From positions 18,445,880 through 18,509,879 of the forward strand of contig CM046855.1 in assembly GCA_025617745.1 (NCBI GenBank): a stretch of DNA of 64,000 nt, in the 5' to 3' direction. The notes beneath the pieces were generated by a model that was given only the letters and a program-made list of their open reading frames with translations, did not search any database and had not been told where the DNA came from. Of this stretch, positions 54,501-56,893 are shown one piece after another (the stretch's first letter is position 1; every line of letters begins with the position of its first letter). The translations under genes and the position numbers were made by a program. This DNA is from Heliocidaris erythrogramma (lineage: Eukaryota; Echinodermata; Echinoidea; Camarodonta; Echinometridae).

Positions 54501-56893
54501 TTGCATAATTTATTCAGAAAATGATGTTACAGATGTATATTACAATGATGAAAACTATATAGAGCAAATCTAATGGTGACTATCCTCTAAGACATCCGGA
54601 ATCTACTCTGAAGTAAATGTGGATTCTGTTCTGCCAGAGTCCTGAATGAACCCCTTTTATCATGGGTAAACACTCTATTGTGAGTTGGTACCTGGAGTCC
54701 TTGACCAAATAGACCATTTACTCAACATTGGGGAGTGGGTATGTTATCTGAAAGTTAGTAAACATAAACCTCCTGTATACATAAAATGTGAATGCTGATT
54801 TAAGGGTTCTTCTCGTTGGTATTACCATGGATATTTGTATGTGCAATTGGTATCTGTATAATTGTACACTTTGGAATAGTCGAACAACAATATCAGACCT
54901 ATTATCTGTTCTACCTTTTTGTCTTGATTTGTCTTGATAGGATATTGGTGACCTTCTACAGAGCACAGGTCAAGAGTTCGGTGTTACAACAAAGAGAAGA
55001 AGACGATGTGGTTGGTTGGATGTGGTCCTTCTCAAATACGTCCACATGATCAATGGTTTCACTGCGTAAGTACTCGTAACAAGAACCTGTTCATTTTCTG
55101 CTTGCATTATGTGTCAAGTTTTGCTGATTTTAATGATTATACATGCTGTATGACAAAAATTTCAGGAGTACGTGAAAACATGTTAGAACTGTATTTCAGT
55201 CTAGTAATTAGCCAGTTTTGATCATTGTAAAGGCACTGTTGACCAACTAATATCTTGATCATCTTCCTTTTAACCAACAGACAGCTCTCAAAATAGAACA
55301 CTGGGAAATTTATGTGAATCCAACCTCTATTCCCTGCCGTCCCCCCCCCCCCCCCAACAACTAACCTCCAGACAATTATCGTCCTTCCCCTTTCCCTAGA
55401 CAACTACCCCTTTTTAAAAATTACTCCAACACTCCAAGGGCTCATGTCTACTCAGTAAATGGGTGTTGGGGGAGAGGGGGTAATTGTCTGAGGCATTACT
55501 TGTCCTGGAAGGGTAGTCTGGGGTTGGCTGACCTTGAATCAAATGTATGACAATTCTTCTAAATAAACTCTGTGTGTTCTTTAACCCTTGGCAGACTTGC
55601 AATGACCAAGCTGGACATTCTGGATATCTTTGATGAGATTAAGATTGGAGTCAAGTACCTTCACAATGGAGAGCCTCTTCCTTCATTCCCAGGTAAAAAT
55701 ATTCTCTATTTATAACCTTGCCATGTCATATTCCATTTTAAATCATGTACTGCTATCTCTGTAGAACATTTTCTAAACCGCCTGAAATATCCTCTAATCT
55801 GGATTCACATATTCTTCTTATCAGCTGCTTTTTTCATAGCTTGCAGGAAGTGAGTTTATGCGATTGGATATTAATCTGATAATTGCTCTGGGTTTATTTT
55901 GTGCAAGATGTAAGTGCCGAGGTTGTGATTAGATTTATTTTAGGTTACAATTTAGGTATAGTGTTGAGTCCATTGTTGATATGAAGAAGTTAGGCATTAG
56001 TTTAGTGTTAGAAATTGATCATGGAGCAATCGTTTAAAGGGCATGTGTCGTACAGTTGACTACAAACAGCAAAACTGAACTTGTGATGTAGGTTGGAGCC
56101 AAAAATATCTTTCGAAGCTACAAGCTATCTTGCATAGCATGAGTAAGTAGCATGAGTAAGGAGCTGACATCGTTCAGATCACATGAAAGTGAAAATGAGT
56201 TACAAACTGTCAAGTGTTCCATTTAGGACATATCCAATTGATAAGAATCTCTTCTTTTGTGTACAGCTCATCAGGATGTGTTGAAGGAGGTGGAAGTTGA
56301 GTATGTAACGATGCCTGGTTGGAAGACGAGTACAGCTGATGATAGGAAGTTTGAAGAGCTTCCAGTCAATGCTCAGAACTATGTACGTAAGGCCGAGGAA
56401 CTCATTGGTATCCCAAGTAAGTATATGTGCTCATTGAATCGGTGATGATTATTACTTGAATATCTTCCCAGTGTATTCTTGGAGCCTTTCTCGTCTTTCC
56501 ACCATCCTTATTGTCTCTTAATTAATCTTCTGTATCCCTCTTTCTTTCAACATAAATTCATCCACGGTTATTGTAATTTTGTCAGGTCTTGTTAAAGAGT
56601 TGTTGATTGATGTCTTCAGTCTAATAATTATTTCCTTTAGTTTGTTATGTATTCTCATTTAAAACTATTCCGTCAGAATGCAAAATAGAATTGTGTCTAT
56701 GATAAACGTTATGAAAAGGGAAGTGATTTAAGCATTCTTATAGGATATAATTCAGTTACACATTTAAAAAAAATTTTTTAGATAAGAATAAACGAAACAC
56801 TTTAATCTGAAACCTTGTTTTATTCATTTTACTACCACAGTTAAATGGGTTGGAGTTGGCAAGAGCAGAGATTCCATTATCCAGCTCTTCTAA
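6341..56893 (+). CDS. ADSS: Adenylosuccinate synthetase, 12 exons, complete (452 aa)
   Basis: The enzyme joins IMP and aspartate with GTP hydrolysis to give adenylosuccinate, the committed step to AMP in the cytosol. Coding exons are 6341-6520, 37425-37527, 38021-38134, 38538-38601, 51920-52027, 53039-53120, 53907-54033, 54158-54312, 54941-55065, 55595-55692, 56267-56416 and 56841-56893. They total 1359 nt, stay in phase, and every intron is GT-AG. The product of 452 aa is close to the vertebrate length (about 456). Visible motifs are QWGDEGKGK (36-44, GTP loop and catalytic Asp), GGNNAGH (61-67, catalytic His), [12 protein letters not shown] (signature 2), [13 protein letters not shown] (aspartate loop), TKLDILD (guanine binding) and the C-terminal [14 protein letters not shown]. 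The start lies in the context CACCATGA, and the first 28 or so residues are a polar, non-conserved leader as in animal homologues. One oddity is an Ala just before GGNNAGH where the family has Gln. Gene identity is certain; single-base exon edges are by eye. Confidence 0.97.
6583..6606. repeat. Short interstitial telomere-like repeat
   Basis: About three to four units of CCCTAA just inside intron 1, the last one diverged. A comparable TTAGGG-rich stretch in the opposite sense lies at 12185-12226. These are short and common in animal introns. Confidence 0.7.
6928..7943. mobile_element. Foldback element with 381-bp near-perfect inverted arms
   Basis: The left arm (6928-7309) and right arm (7563-7943) are almost exact reverse complements, starting TAGCCAGGATTAGCTTCGTG and ending with its complement. 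The 250-bp centre is AT-rich, made of repeated AATAATG/TTTATAAATAATG blocks, and codes nothing. Both sides are poly(G) (6907-6927 and 7944-7959), so the element sits inside a G tract and any target duplication would be a G run. Near-identity of the arms suggests a recent insertion or gene conversion. It is non-autonomous; the superfamily is unknown. Confidence 0.93.
7960..9375. other. Gene-free intronic DNA
   Basis: No gene seen. Between 8630 and 8830 words such as TCCGTT, CCGCT and CATCCG recur. Similar words occur at 6735-6860 left of the foldback, so 6735-8830 may be an older element disrupted by it. A G-run is at about 8997-9009. Confidence 0.4.
9376..9605. repeat. GA-rich simple repeat with a longer period
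   Basis: Runs of GAGAGA alternate with the motif GACAGTGGGAAAAATGAGAG and relatives at roughly 30-60 bp spacing. The minus-strand open frame across it is low-complexity Ser/Leu/Phe and not a gene. Confidence 0.85.
9981..10126. mobile_element. Short MITE, GGCARACC family, copy 1
   Basis: Inverted ends GGCAGACCTGGAGAATCGGG and, read in reverse, GGCAAACCGGGAGAATAGGA. Inside, TTTGTGTGTGACAATAC and its complement continue the hairpin. The same terminal sequence bounds 31413-31746, so this is a repeated family. Confidence 0.75.
10448..11960. mobile_element. Non-autonomous DNA transposon with hairpin ends
   Basis: Ends ACCCCGTTTACAGTG and, in reverse, ACCTCGTTTACAATG, flanked on both sides by CCTAG (10443-10447 and 11961-11965). 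Each end also folds on itself through GC-rich GGCCGGGCCGAGGCC-type palindromes. An inner inverted pair TCATGACTAAGCCTGAGTC (10561-10579 and about 11487-11505) and repeated GATCGAA/TCGAATCCC words suggest a nested second element. No transposase frame is seen. Confidence 0.7.
12415..12605 (+). repeat. 15-bp minisatellite, about 12 units
   Basis: Units of AATGCCAGAGGTAAA with variants at a few fixed positions. Because 15 is a multiple of three, several frames stay open and give spurious Lys-Asn-Ala-Arg-Gly or Met-Pro-Glu-Val-Lys repeats. No start context or flanking coding signal supports translation. Confidence 0.95.
12606..13177. other. Gene-free DNA with G/C homopolymer hairpin
   Basis: A G-run at 12943-12957 is followed by CTGGGGGCTGCAG and a C-run, so the DNA can fold back on itself. 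A second C-run lies at 13050-13063. Open frames across these are homopolymer artefacts. Confidence 0.6.
13178..13330. repeat. Degenerate tandem repeat, TTATTCCGAAGGTTC unit
   Basis: About eight imperfect units of TTATTCCGAAGGTTC with gaps and substitutions, lying between the two 15-bp minisatellites. Confidence 0.8.
13660..13893 (-). repeat. 15-bp minisatellite, about 15 units, opposite orientation
   Basis: Units of CTCTGGCATTTTTAC, the reverse complement of the 12415-12605 array, with the same class of internal variants. The two arrays are about 1.06 kb apart and could pair as a large hairpin. The flanks also share a word (CCTGGTGGG on the left, CGCCTGGTG on the right). Confidence 0.95.
13894..15583. 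other. Gene-free intronic DNA
   Basis: AT-rich with scattered homopolymers, including a C-run at about 14599-14617. No exon, RNA gene or terminal repeats recognised. Confidence 0.5.
15584..16374. mobile_element. TIR element with TTAACCCTAATCCCA ends
   Basis: Begins TTAACCCTAATCCCA and ends with the exact complement TGGGATTAGGGTTAA. Subterminal G-run (about 15630-15646) and C-run (16337-16358), with the flanking words CTTTTTGCC and GGCCAAAAAGGCC, extend the inverted symmetry. The interior is AT-rich and non-coding. A MITE is likely. Confidence 0.7.
16668..17368. mobile_element. TIR element flanked by GAGGGG
   Basis: The 13-bp perfect inverted ends CAGAGCTGCCAAG are flanked directly by GAGGGG at 16662-16667 and 17369-17374, consistent with a 6-bp target duplication. 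Subterminal words TACGG and AAATACGG are repeated at both ends. The centre has no recognisable transposase, so this is a 701-bp non-autonomous element. Confidence 0.82.
17600..17753 (-). repeat. Penelope inverted arm, left
   Basis: Reverse complement of the arm at 22688-22848, sharing AAAGAGACATGATAACAAAG, ATCAGGTTATCACGCAGGTA and CAATCGCAAAGCT. On the minus strand it holds the hammerhead-like core at 17618-17661. Confidence 0.9.
17618..17661 (-). ncRNA. Hammerhead-like ribozyme motif, copy 1
   Basis: On the minus strand: stem I CGTGATAAC pairs with GTTATCATG (9 bp, one wobble), the core CTGATGA is present, and GAA is followed by the self-complementary AAGCTTT. This is the layout of type I hammerheads with a tiny helix III, known from Penelope-like elements, where such motifs can act as dimers. 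Helix II (GTGCATGTC) pairs poorly, so activity is doubtful. Confidence 0.5.
17760..18306 (+). pseudogene. Penelope reverse transcriptase, C-terminal remnant
   Basis: Reads [15 protein letters not shown] and [18 protein letters not shown], then [17 protein letters not shown]. These are the hallmark block after the reverse transcriptase core in Penelope-like elements. The N-terminal fingers and catalytic palm are absent, so this part is a remnant. Confidence 0.8.
18571..20532 (+). CDS. LINE ORF: endonuclease and N-terminal reverse transcriptase (653 codons)
   Basis: The endonuclease spans about residues 80-310, with [49 protein letters not shown] and DITDHLPIF (catalytic Glu, Asp/Asn and His all visible). 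Reverse transcriptase begins near residue 565 with [14 protein letters not shown] and [18 protein letters not shown], then [15 protein letters not shown]. The frame closes at 20532 inside the reverse transcriptase, and the domain continues in another frame from about 20516. No separate ORF1 was recognised upstream. Confidence 0.9.
   Translation: MMMNIPADNSNVNVIDFDIHSLNSIEPVPDDDYHNCNNQDDIDPDVNFFQCNNSNYFTCKYFLPEEFNKTLEINSFQVFSFLHFNARSLLKNFDAITQFISQLNLNFSIYGFSETWIHDYTPLIFNLDGYSFVHNDRRKSRGGGVGFLVQESLNIIVRPDLNLPTEICESLFIEICFPLKKNIIVGIIYRDPKLNINQFNDPFNDCLEKIHRENVNVYIMGDFNIDLLKNSSLNNVNDFVNIVYDNSLRPLIDKPTRISNSSASLIDHIFTNVCDKQLRSGILYNDITDHLPIFQITSNYDFQNTNSIAIPFRKINDTTINSFKSDLSVMDWSELQTISDVNDAYNVFFSKFKKIFDNNFLFTQPKKRKLLRKPWITPSILKSISKKNRLYKQYCRNSNQRNKDKFKACRNRLNKVLKFSRKQYYTNLLEKNKKNLKKVWMTINDLMGKQKKRGFPSYFSKEETRLTNDQVIANEFNNYFVNIASALKADISTNSGKHFTYYLHDQCNNSIFFTPTKENEIIDIVHNMKMSSSCGLDEISSKIVKKIIHFIASPLSYIFNLSLNSGNVPSKLKIGKIIPVFKKGDPHLFSNYRPITLLSCFSKILERIIYNRLLSHLDNNNLLNNSQYGFRHNHSCDSALIDLHDRLINDKCE
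20516..21019 (+). pseudogene. LINE reverse transcriptase, middle part, shifted frame
   Basis: Continues the domain with [39 protein letters not shown] and the catalytic FADDTTL. The overlap with the preceding frame at 20516-20532 marks a frameshift. A further shift near 20955-21019 moves the domain into the next frame. The LINE is therefore inactive, though the sequence is otherwise well kept. Confidence 0.88.
20955..21668 (+). pseudogene. LINE reverse transcriptase, C-terminal part
   Basis: Reads [17 protein letters not shown] and [20 protein letters not shown], then [17 protein letters not shown], the thumb and C-terminal region of CR1/L2/Jockey-type reverse transcriptases. It ends at a stop at 21668, followed by a non-coding 3' region. 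Confidence 0.85.
22143..22706 (+). pseudogene. Penelope GIY-YIG endonuclease remnant
   Basis: Resumes after the LINE tail with [20 protein letters not shown], then [20 protein letters not shown] and [11 protein letters not shown]. The YxF/YVGRT pair and following Arg are the GIY-YIG signature. A Cys-rich segment ([11 protein letters not shown]) precedes [14 protein letters not shown] and [20 protein letters not shown], as in Penelope endonucleases. It nicks target DNA to prime reverse transcription in active relatives. Confidence 0.85.
22688..22872 (+). repeat. Penelope inverted arm, right
   Basis: Reverse complement of 17600-17753, beginning at the end of the endonuclease frame. It extends about 25 bp further than the left arm before the target duplication. 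It carries the second hammerhead-like motif. Confidence 0.9.
22780..22823 (+). ncRNA. Hammerhead-like ribozyme motif, copy 2
   Basis: CGTGATAAC and GTTATCATG form stem I around CTGATGA (22789-22795), a short helix II region ATGCAGGTC, GAA (22805-22807) and the palindromic AAGCTTT. Cleavage would be expected after T at 22814. ACCTGC at 22775-22780 could also pair with GCAGGT at 22798-22803, which competes with or supports the fold. Helix II pairing is weak. Confidence 0.5.
23467..25239. mobile_element. Non-autonomous element with TTAGGTGGTCTGTC ends
   Basis: The 14-bp perfect inverted repeats TTAGGTGGTCTGTC bound the region; an extra direct copy of GGTGGTCTGTCG sits just inside the right end and forms a small hairpin. 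The interior has several TGACGTCA words and repeated short phrases (TAGACATAACACGCAAA) but no coding frame. It resembles a large MITE. Superfamily unknown. Confidence 0.65.
23951..24020 (-). other. tRNA-like fragment
   Basis: On the minus strand the TpsiC arm and acceptor end are tRNA-like (GGTTCGATCCC inside a paired stem, then TGGTGGGTCCA), with an anticodon-loop-like CTCCCAT. The 5' acceptor strand does not pair with the 3' end, so it is not a functional tRNA gene. A tRNA-derived SINE head or tRNA pseudogene is likely. Confidence 0.55.
25240..28640. other. Gene-free intronic DNA
   Basis: AT-rich with no recognised exon. Related short segments occur at 25608-25690 and 28382-28462 (AAAAATTAAAC, CAAGTCC, GATCCTGATTG), each partly palindromic, likely two copies of a small MITE. 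Confidence 0.45.
28650..29150. repeat. Old, degenerate copies of the AACCAAACTTGGTAGGAATC satellite
   Basis: Words such as CCAAACTAGGTAGGAATCAT followed by TTAGGGGAAGGAGAC recur at roughly 120-150 bp. They match the phrase in the well-kept array at 33776-35400, so this is a decayed relative. Confidence 0.6.
29590..30190. repeat. Tandem array, about four units of 145-167 bp
   Basis: Units start near 29593, 29751, 29896 and 30063 with AGTTTACCTGCAAG and contain ATGACAGATAACTTTGCAAC, TTGGGTTGTAGATGCACT and GGTCACATGATAAGGTCAAA. The last unit is the most diverged. It is followed by a purine-rich tract (30283-30418). Confidence 0.88.
31413..31746. mobile_element. MITE, GGCARACC family, copy 2
   Basis: Inverted ends GCCAAACCCGGAGAATAGG and, in reverse, GGCAAACCCGGAGAATAGG. 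The right end continues with ATGAATACAGCACGCGC, matching the same part of copy 1 at 9981-10126. Confidence 0.75.
32688..32861. mobile_element. hAT-type MITE with 8-bp target duplication
   Basis: Inverted ends CAGTGGCGGCACCA and its complement, flanked by a perfect 8-bp direct repeat GAGTCTTG (32680-32687 and 32862-32869). The 8-bp duplication and CAGNGGCGG ends are characteristic of hAT elements. The 174-bp body contains G- and C-runs and the open frames over it are artefacts. Confidence 0.9.
33460..33583. repeat. 124-bp palindrome
   Basis: ATTGAATTATGTG on the left mirrors CACATAATTCAAT on the right, then GTCGA..CCACTGC mirrors GCAGTGG..TCGAC, down to a CTATACCGGTATAG centre near 33526. Alternating GTACGTAC words lie within. 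It could extrude a cruciform. Confidence 0.85.
33648..35537. repeat. Element carrying a tandem array of about 320-bp units
   Basis: Begins TTAGCTCACCTGAGCC and ends CCTCAGGTGAGCGTCG, an inverted pair. Between them units start at 33776, 34091, 34420, 34749 and 35072 with CATGATCGGAATTC, plus a partial unit at 35373. Units contain ACCAAACTTGGTAGGAATCA, GGTACATGTGGCCCC and GGGGGTAACATACTGG. Neighbouring units are very similar, so the array expanded recently. Minus-strand open frames repeat with the unit and are not genes. Confidence 0.85.
36100..37023 (-). pseudogene. Decayed hAT-like transposase gene
   Basis: Reading the minus strand from ATG at 37023: a Lys/Arg-rich start, then [20 protein letters not shown] and a BED-like segment ending [30 protein letters not shown] and [20 protein letters not shown] follow, then [10 protein letters not shown] and later [18 protein letters not shown]. 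This order matches hAT-like transposase-derived proteins of animals. The frame is interrupted several times by stops and shifts (the longest open pieces are 36533-36799 and 36159-36368), and the C-terminal dimerisation part is missing. Family assignment is from recall. Confidence 0.65.
37425..37527 (+). CDS. ADSS: ADSS exon 2 (catalytic His, IMP site)
   Basis: Begins after TTTTACAG with [18 protein letters not shown] and ends in TSVIG, phase 1. His67 of the NNAGH motif corresponds to the catalytic His of the bacterial enzyme, and the HLLPSGI stretch is strongly conserved in the family. Confidence 0.96.
38021..38134 (+). CDS. ADSS: ADSS exon 3
   Basis: Begins after TTCTCCCAG and codes [16 protein letters not shown], then [17 protein letters not shown], matching the animal segment that includes the ISDRAH motif. 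It ends in phase 1 at CATTTAG|GTTTGT. The intron before it is 493 bp. Confidence 0.95.
38538..38601 (+). CDS. ADSS: ADSS exon 4
   Basis: A short 64-nt exon coding [20 protein letters not shown], phase 1 in and phase 2 out (TCAAG|GTGAGA). It aligns with the vertebrate segment starting VFDFHQAADGIQE. Intron 3 before it is 403 bp. Confidence 0.94.
42790..43387. mobile_element. MITE with TTAAAGGG ends in intron 4
   Basis: Ends TTAAAGGGCAATCCAACCTT and, in reverse, TTAAAGGGAAATCCAACCTT (19 of 20 match). The arms extend about 170 bp as imperfect complements (AGTTTGAAAGAAATCAGACA against AGTTTGAACGAAATCGGACA). The centre is non-coding. Confidence 0.88.
44579..44746 (+). repeat. DIRS terminal inverted repeat, left
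   Basis: Starts ATTTACTGCAATAAATC, then TATACCTACCTATTATGCC and a 149-bp block whose reverse complement forms the right repeat. The outermost bases differ from the right repeat, as is usual in DIRS. Confidence 0.93.
45130..47115 (+). CDS. DIRS gag-like region
   Basis: An open region of 661 codons, Ser/Pro/Gly-rich at the N-terminal side, with a Lys-rich patch ([15 protein letters not shown]) and a structured C-terminal third ([20 protein letters not shown] and following helices). Position and composition fit the first open frame of DIRS elements, which is structural. The family is known; the exact function here is inferred. Confidence 0.75.
   Translation: MKSILYCLFYCSGMNSEEEAAGSRRPASSEELSSKTTRPSRTPPSTAVRGGGRRAKGKLPSGVPLQSLPVSELAASGRVALTESGLSTPKPVVSGWVASDSSGLDISNPIPRSLRPEGGAVSRTVAFTRSDPLGETRPTTAGQPTGLVHVGLGSQTLAPGKRHMGERVLSGLSQLPADGNARANNYGRSSEQQVFSPECVTTSAPLLLLSSGPIVGSHAFSSHRAHTESSRSAHALGAFSSQPMAMASSCLANMGDLGNSLGLRHERSNPFMGSERPSAEGSVRVSEEASGIRTNPIKRSKKRVSATTLVEPAKKKAKKKAKSGKALPAPCPSGLADPASSSQADMFSMMRAFAQNQGWSFVPASSTLTSVPIQGSRFESNQPFVIDSSLSETDSHVPPIPAALGAPPGEETFGEPCGDPPAEAFVSVPLSHSTRVEPDLDASSQASVPESLGQAESQSLNLCGVEAIALLSKYLPEVQSTRAQGSTSRWNFKQQVSSEGIALEEVFKLEYDRIEAALLVKRSNAVRGKAFAFCSQDQDSFFKAKILSPEILEVGRRLRATNPLTSAAFRAEDKIWSNIENHIRSGMRLEAFQGLLSDLRSRAEELNVTDGDKLIIDDLLHTLFCLQWSQLSTAAASATFRRRTSALSALGVRESGIAQLL
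47560..48170 (+). CDS. DIRS reverse transcriptase region
   Basis: Shows [52 protein letters not shown] and the catalytic YLDDWLL box. These are typical of the DIRS/Ty3-like reverse transcriptase group. It copies the element RNA in active relatives. Confidence 0.9.
48540..48890 (+). CDS. DIRS RNase H region
   Basis: [17 protein letters not shown] carries the first catalytic Asp; [13 protein letters not shown] the Glu; [17 protein letters not shown] the second Asp; and [16 protein letters not shown] the C-terminal Asp. This matches RNase H of DIRS elements and lies in the same open frame as the recombinase. Confidence 0.9.
49350..50354 (+). CDS. DIRS tyrosine recombinase region
   Basis: N-terminal core-binding part ([34 protein letters not shown]) followed by the catalytic part with Arg in [12 protein letters not shown], the HDTR box ([12 protein letters not shown]) and the C-terminal Tyr near [10 protein letters not shown]. 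It would insert a circular DNA copy without target duplication, unlike integrases. Confidence 0.92.
   Translation, partial: GLSDRAADFLMSSRRVSTREIYNSRLSVFFLWCKERNQTPSKAPIGSIADFLISLFDKGRSISTIRGYRSAIGAIHSGFSDGSGISNSPLLSGLIRSFFLKRPSFSKLVPSWSLPKVLEALAKPPFEPLGEASLHHLMVKTLFLVAIASGQRRSTLHALCLTPGHVRWERKGVRLIPRASFVAKNQTATSGPVEIFLCPLSDFSSVREDKVWCPVRALKWYIDKTKSYRKDDQLFLITREPFSPASLDSISRWIVEAIRAAGTEALLSDSKPRAHDTRSVSTSWALFQGVALVDILKAAYWRSPNSFISCYLRDIPAGEALFASATLKAAVSSL
50423..50516 (+). repeat. DIRS internal complementary region
   Basis: The first half (CATAATAGGTAGGTATATAT to GCAGTAAAT) is the reverse complement of the extreme left end. The second half (TTGTAAAATCAGCACTGATT to ACCTACCTAT) is the reverse complement of the extreme right end. 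This joins both termini back to back, as the family uses to rebuild complete ends. Confidence 0.93.
50576..50769 (-). repeat. DIRS terminal inverted repeat, right
   Basis: Reverse complement of the left repeat over 149 bp, followed by a distinct tip ending AATCAGTGCTGATTTTACAAA. The flanking DNA shows no target duplication, as expected for this order. Confidence 0.93.
51920..52027 (+). CDS. ADSS: ADSS exon 5 (signature 2)
   Basis: Starts after CTCTTATAG and codes [18 protein letters not shown] followed by [17 protein letters not shown]. GIGPxYxxKxxR is the second family signature and lines the IMP site. It ends in phase 2 at CACAA|GTGAGT. Confidence 0.96.
52079..52435. repeat. Tandem duplication in ADSS intron 5
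   Basis: TTGGTCTTTATTGAACATCT starts two copies, at about 52079 and 52247. Both continue through ATTTCAAAACTCACT, GAGACAAGTGAAGGAGGT and CCAAGGGTGGGAGAACTG. The second copy has an extra AT-rich stretch of about 25 bp. A (TG)n run follows at 52563-52583. Confidence 0.85.
53039..53120 (+). CDS. ADSS: ADSS exon 6
   Basis: Starts after GTTTGCAG and codes [19 protein letters not shown] then VDSELERYK, the variable helical segment between signature 2 and IKPMV. It ends at a codon boundary, AAG|GTAGGA. Confidence 0.94.
53907..54033 (+). CDS. ADSS: ADSS exon 7
   Basis: Starts after TTATTGCAG and codes [20 protein letters not shown], then the highly conserved [18 protein letters not shown]. It ends in phase 1 at TTTTG|GTGAGA. 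Confidence 0.96.
54158..54312 (+). CDS. ADSS: ADSS exon 8
   Basis: Starts after TTCTCTAG, completing Gly of DFG, and codes [20 protein letters not shown], then [20 protein letters not shown] and TEQLN. This is one of the most conserved segments of the family. It ends at AAT|GTAAGT. Intron 7 before it is only 124 bp. Confidence 0.97.
54941..55065 (+). CDS. ADSS: ADSS exon 9 (aspartate-binding loop)
   Basis: Starts after GTCTTGATAG and codes [20 protein letters not shown], then [20 protein letters not shown]. VTTxRxRRCGWLD is the flexible loop that binds aspartate in this family. It ends in phase 2 at ACTGC|GTAAGT. Confidence 0.96.
55595..55692 (+). CDS. ADSS: ADSS exon 10 (guanine-binding)
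   Basis: Starts after CCTTGGCAG and codes [20 protein letters not shown], then [19 protein letters not shown] carries the Lys and Asp that recognise guanine in GTP. It ends in phase 1. Confidence 0.96.
56267..56416 (+). CDS. ADSS: ADSS exon 11
   Basis: Starts after TGTGTACAG and codes [20 protein letters not shown], then [24 protein letters not shown] and LPVNAQNYV are family hallmarks. The donor CCAA|GTAAGT keeps the phase with exon 12. Confidence 0.96.
56841..56893 (+). CDS. ADSS: ADSS exon 12 and stop
   Basis: Starts after CTACCACAG and codes [17 protein letters not shown] followed by TAA at 56891-56893. The C-terminus VGxGxxRxxxIxLF matches animal homologues. Confidence 0.97.
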
